Assembly: GCF_009733865.1 (NCBI RefSeq)
Contig: NZ_WOFB01000015.1
Location: forward strand, 62,001-126,000
Length of the DNA: 64,000 nt
Direction: 5' to 3'
Source: Oceanobacillus salinisoli
Lineage (GTDB): Bacteria; Bacillota; Bacilli; Bacillales; Amphibacillaceae
The position numbers and the translations under genes were made by a program. The notes under the pieces were generated by a model. The model did no database searches and was not told the DNA's origin. It saw only the letters and a program-made list of their open reading frames with translations. Position 1 is the stretch's first letter. Every line of letters begins with the position of its first letter. Of the stretch, positions 63,946 to 64,000 are shown one piece after another.

Positions 63946-64000
63946 ATGATGGGTAATCAGAAGATCATTTTATCACTAATTATTTGCTTGATTTTATTCG
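63946..64000 (+). CDS. Start of an exported-protein gene, cut by the window edge
   Basis: Only 18 codons are visible: MMGNQKIILSLIICLILF. This is a basic start and a hydrophobic core typical of a signal or lipoprotein leader. ATG at 63946 or 63949 follows AAAGGAATGAGG. Identity cannot be determined; a YhcN-like lipoprotein would fit the DUF1657 neighbour. Confidence 0.6.
   Translation, partial: MMGNQKIILSLIICLILF

Overview
The window looks like chromosomal core sequence from a low-GC, endospore-forming Bacillaceae bacterium. AT-rich DNA, strong AGGAGG-type ribosome binding sites, and the B. subtilis-like ylb, yla, pdh, ykr and yku gene neighbourhoods all point that way. So do sporulation genes (a csfG-like RNA, ylaJ, a YjcZ-type peptide, a Spo0E-like phosphatase, DUF1657). 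The many interspersed intergenic repeats and a BCCT osmolyte carrier recall halotolerant genera such as Oceanobacillus or Virgibacillus, but genus cannot be fixed from the sequence alone. Gene names below come from recognising protein families and gene order; no searches were run.

Layout. 0-4 kb: rsmD, a candidate csfG sporulation RNA, ylbG, ylbF (iron-sulfur partner in RNase Y control), ylbE, ylbD and ylbC. 4-17 kb: a YugN-like gene, DUF420, and the caa3 oxidase system (ctaG; ctaCDEF; ctaB divergent from ctaA), then pycA and ftsW. 18-25 kb: ylaN, a ylaL-position gene, ylaJ, ylaI, ylaH, ylaF, suhB, a ykzI-like gene, yktB and a nitronate monooxygenase. typA and phoH, which lie among these genes in B. 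subtilis, are absent here. 25-35 kb: speA, the dual-function SR1/SR1P RNA, a BCCT transporter, the pdhABCD operon and ykyA. 35-44 kb: def, rpoY-rnjA, ktrC and a heterodimeric ABC exporter. 44-53 kb: ykuS, dapL, dapH, darB (ykuL), ykuE, a Sco copper chaperone, ykyB, an EamA exporter, an fbpB-like gene and patA. 53-64 kb: a Spo0E-like gene, signal peptidase I, a zinc-ribbon/TPR membrane protein, a PDZ-less HtrA-like protease, a YjcZ-type peptide, a GGDEF-EAL protein, ktrD, a YwpF-like gene, a lipoprotein, nfrA, a membrane-anchored protein, and the start of a DUF1657 gene pair.

How the genes connect. The oxidase genes cover heme O/A synthesis (ctaB, ctaA), the enzyme (ctaCDEF), assembly (ctaG) and copper delivery (the Sco protein, 37 kb away). 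pycA and pdhABCD supply oxaloacetate and acetyl-CoA. patA, dapH and dapL cover the acetylase branch of diaminopimelate/lysine synthesis. ktrC, ktrD and darB belong to families tied to potassium and c-di-AMP, and pycA is a reported DarB partner.

The least expected content is between genes. One repeat family, called C here, has a conserved end that abuts rho-independent terminators in most copies. Family F is MITE-like. Families A, D and E make composite blocks. Two small RNAs (csfG-like and SR1) can be placed by their promoters and terminators, and pdhA has a perfect 12-bp palindrome over its promoter. There are no rRNA, tRNA, CRISPR, prophage or transposase genes.
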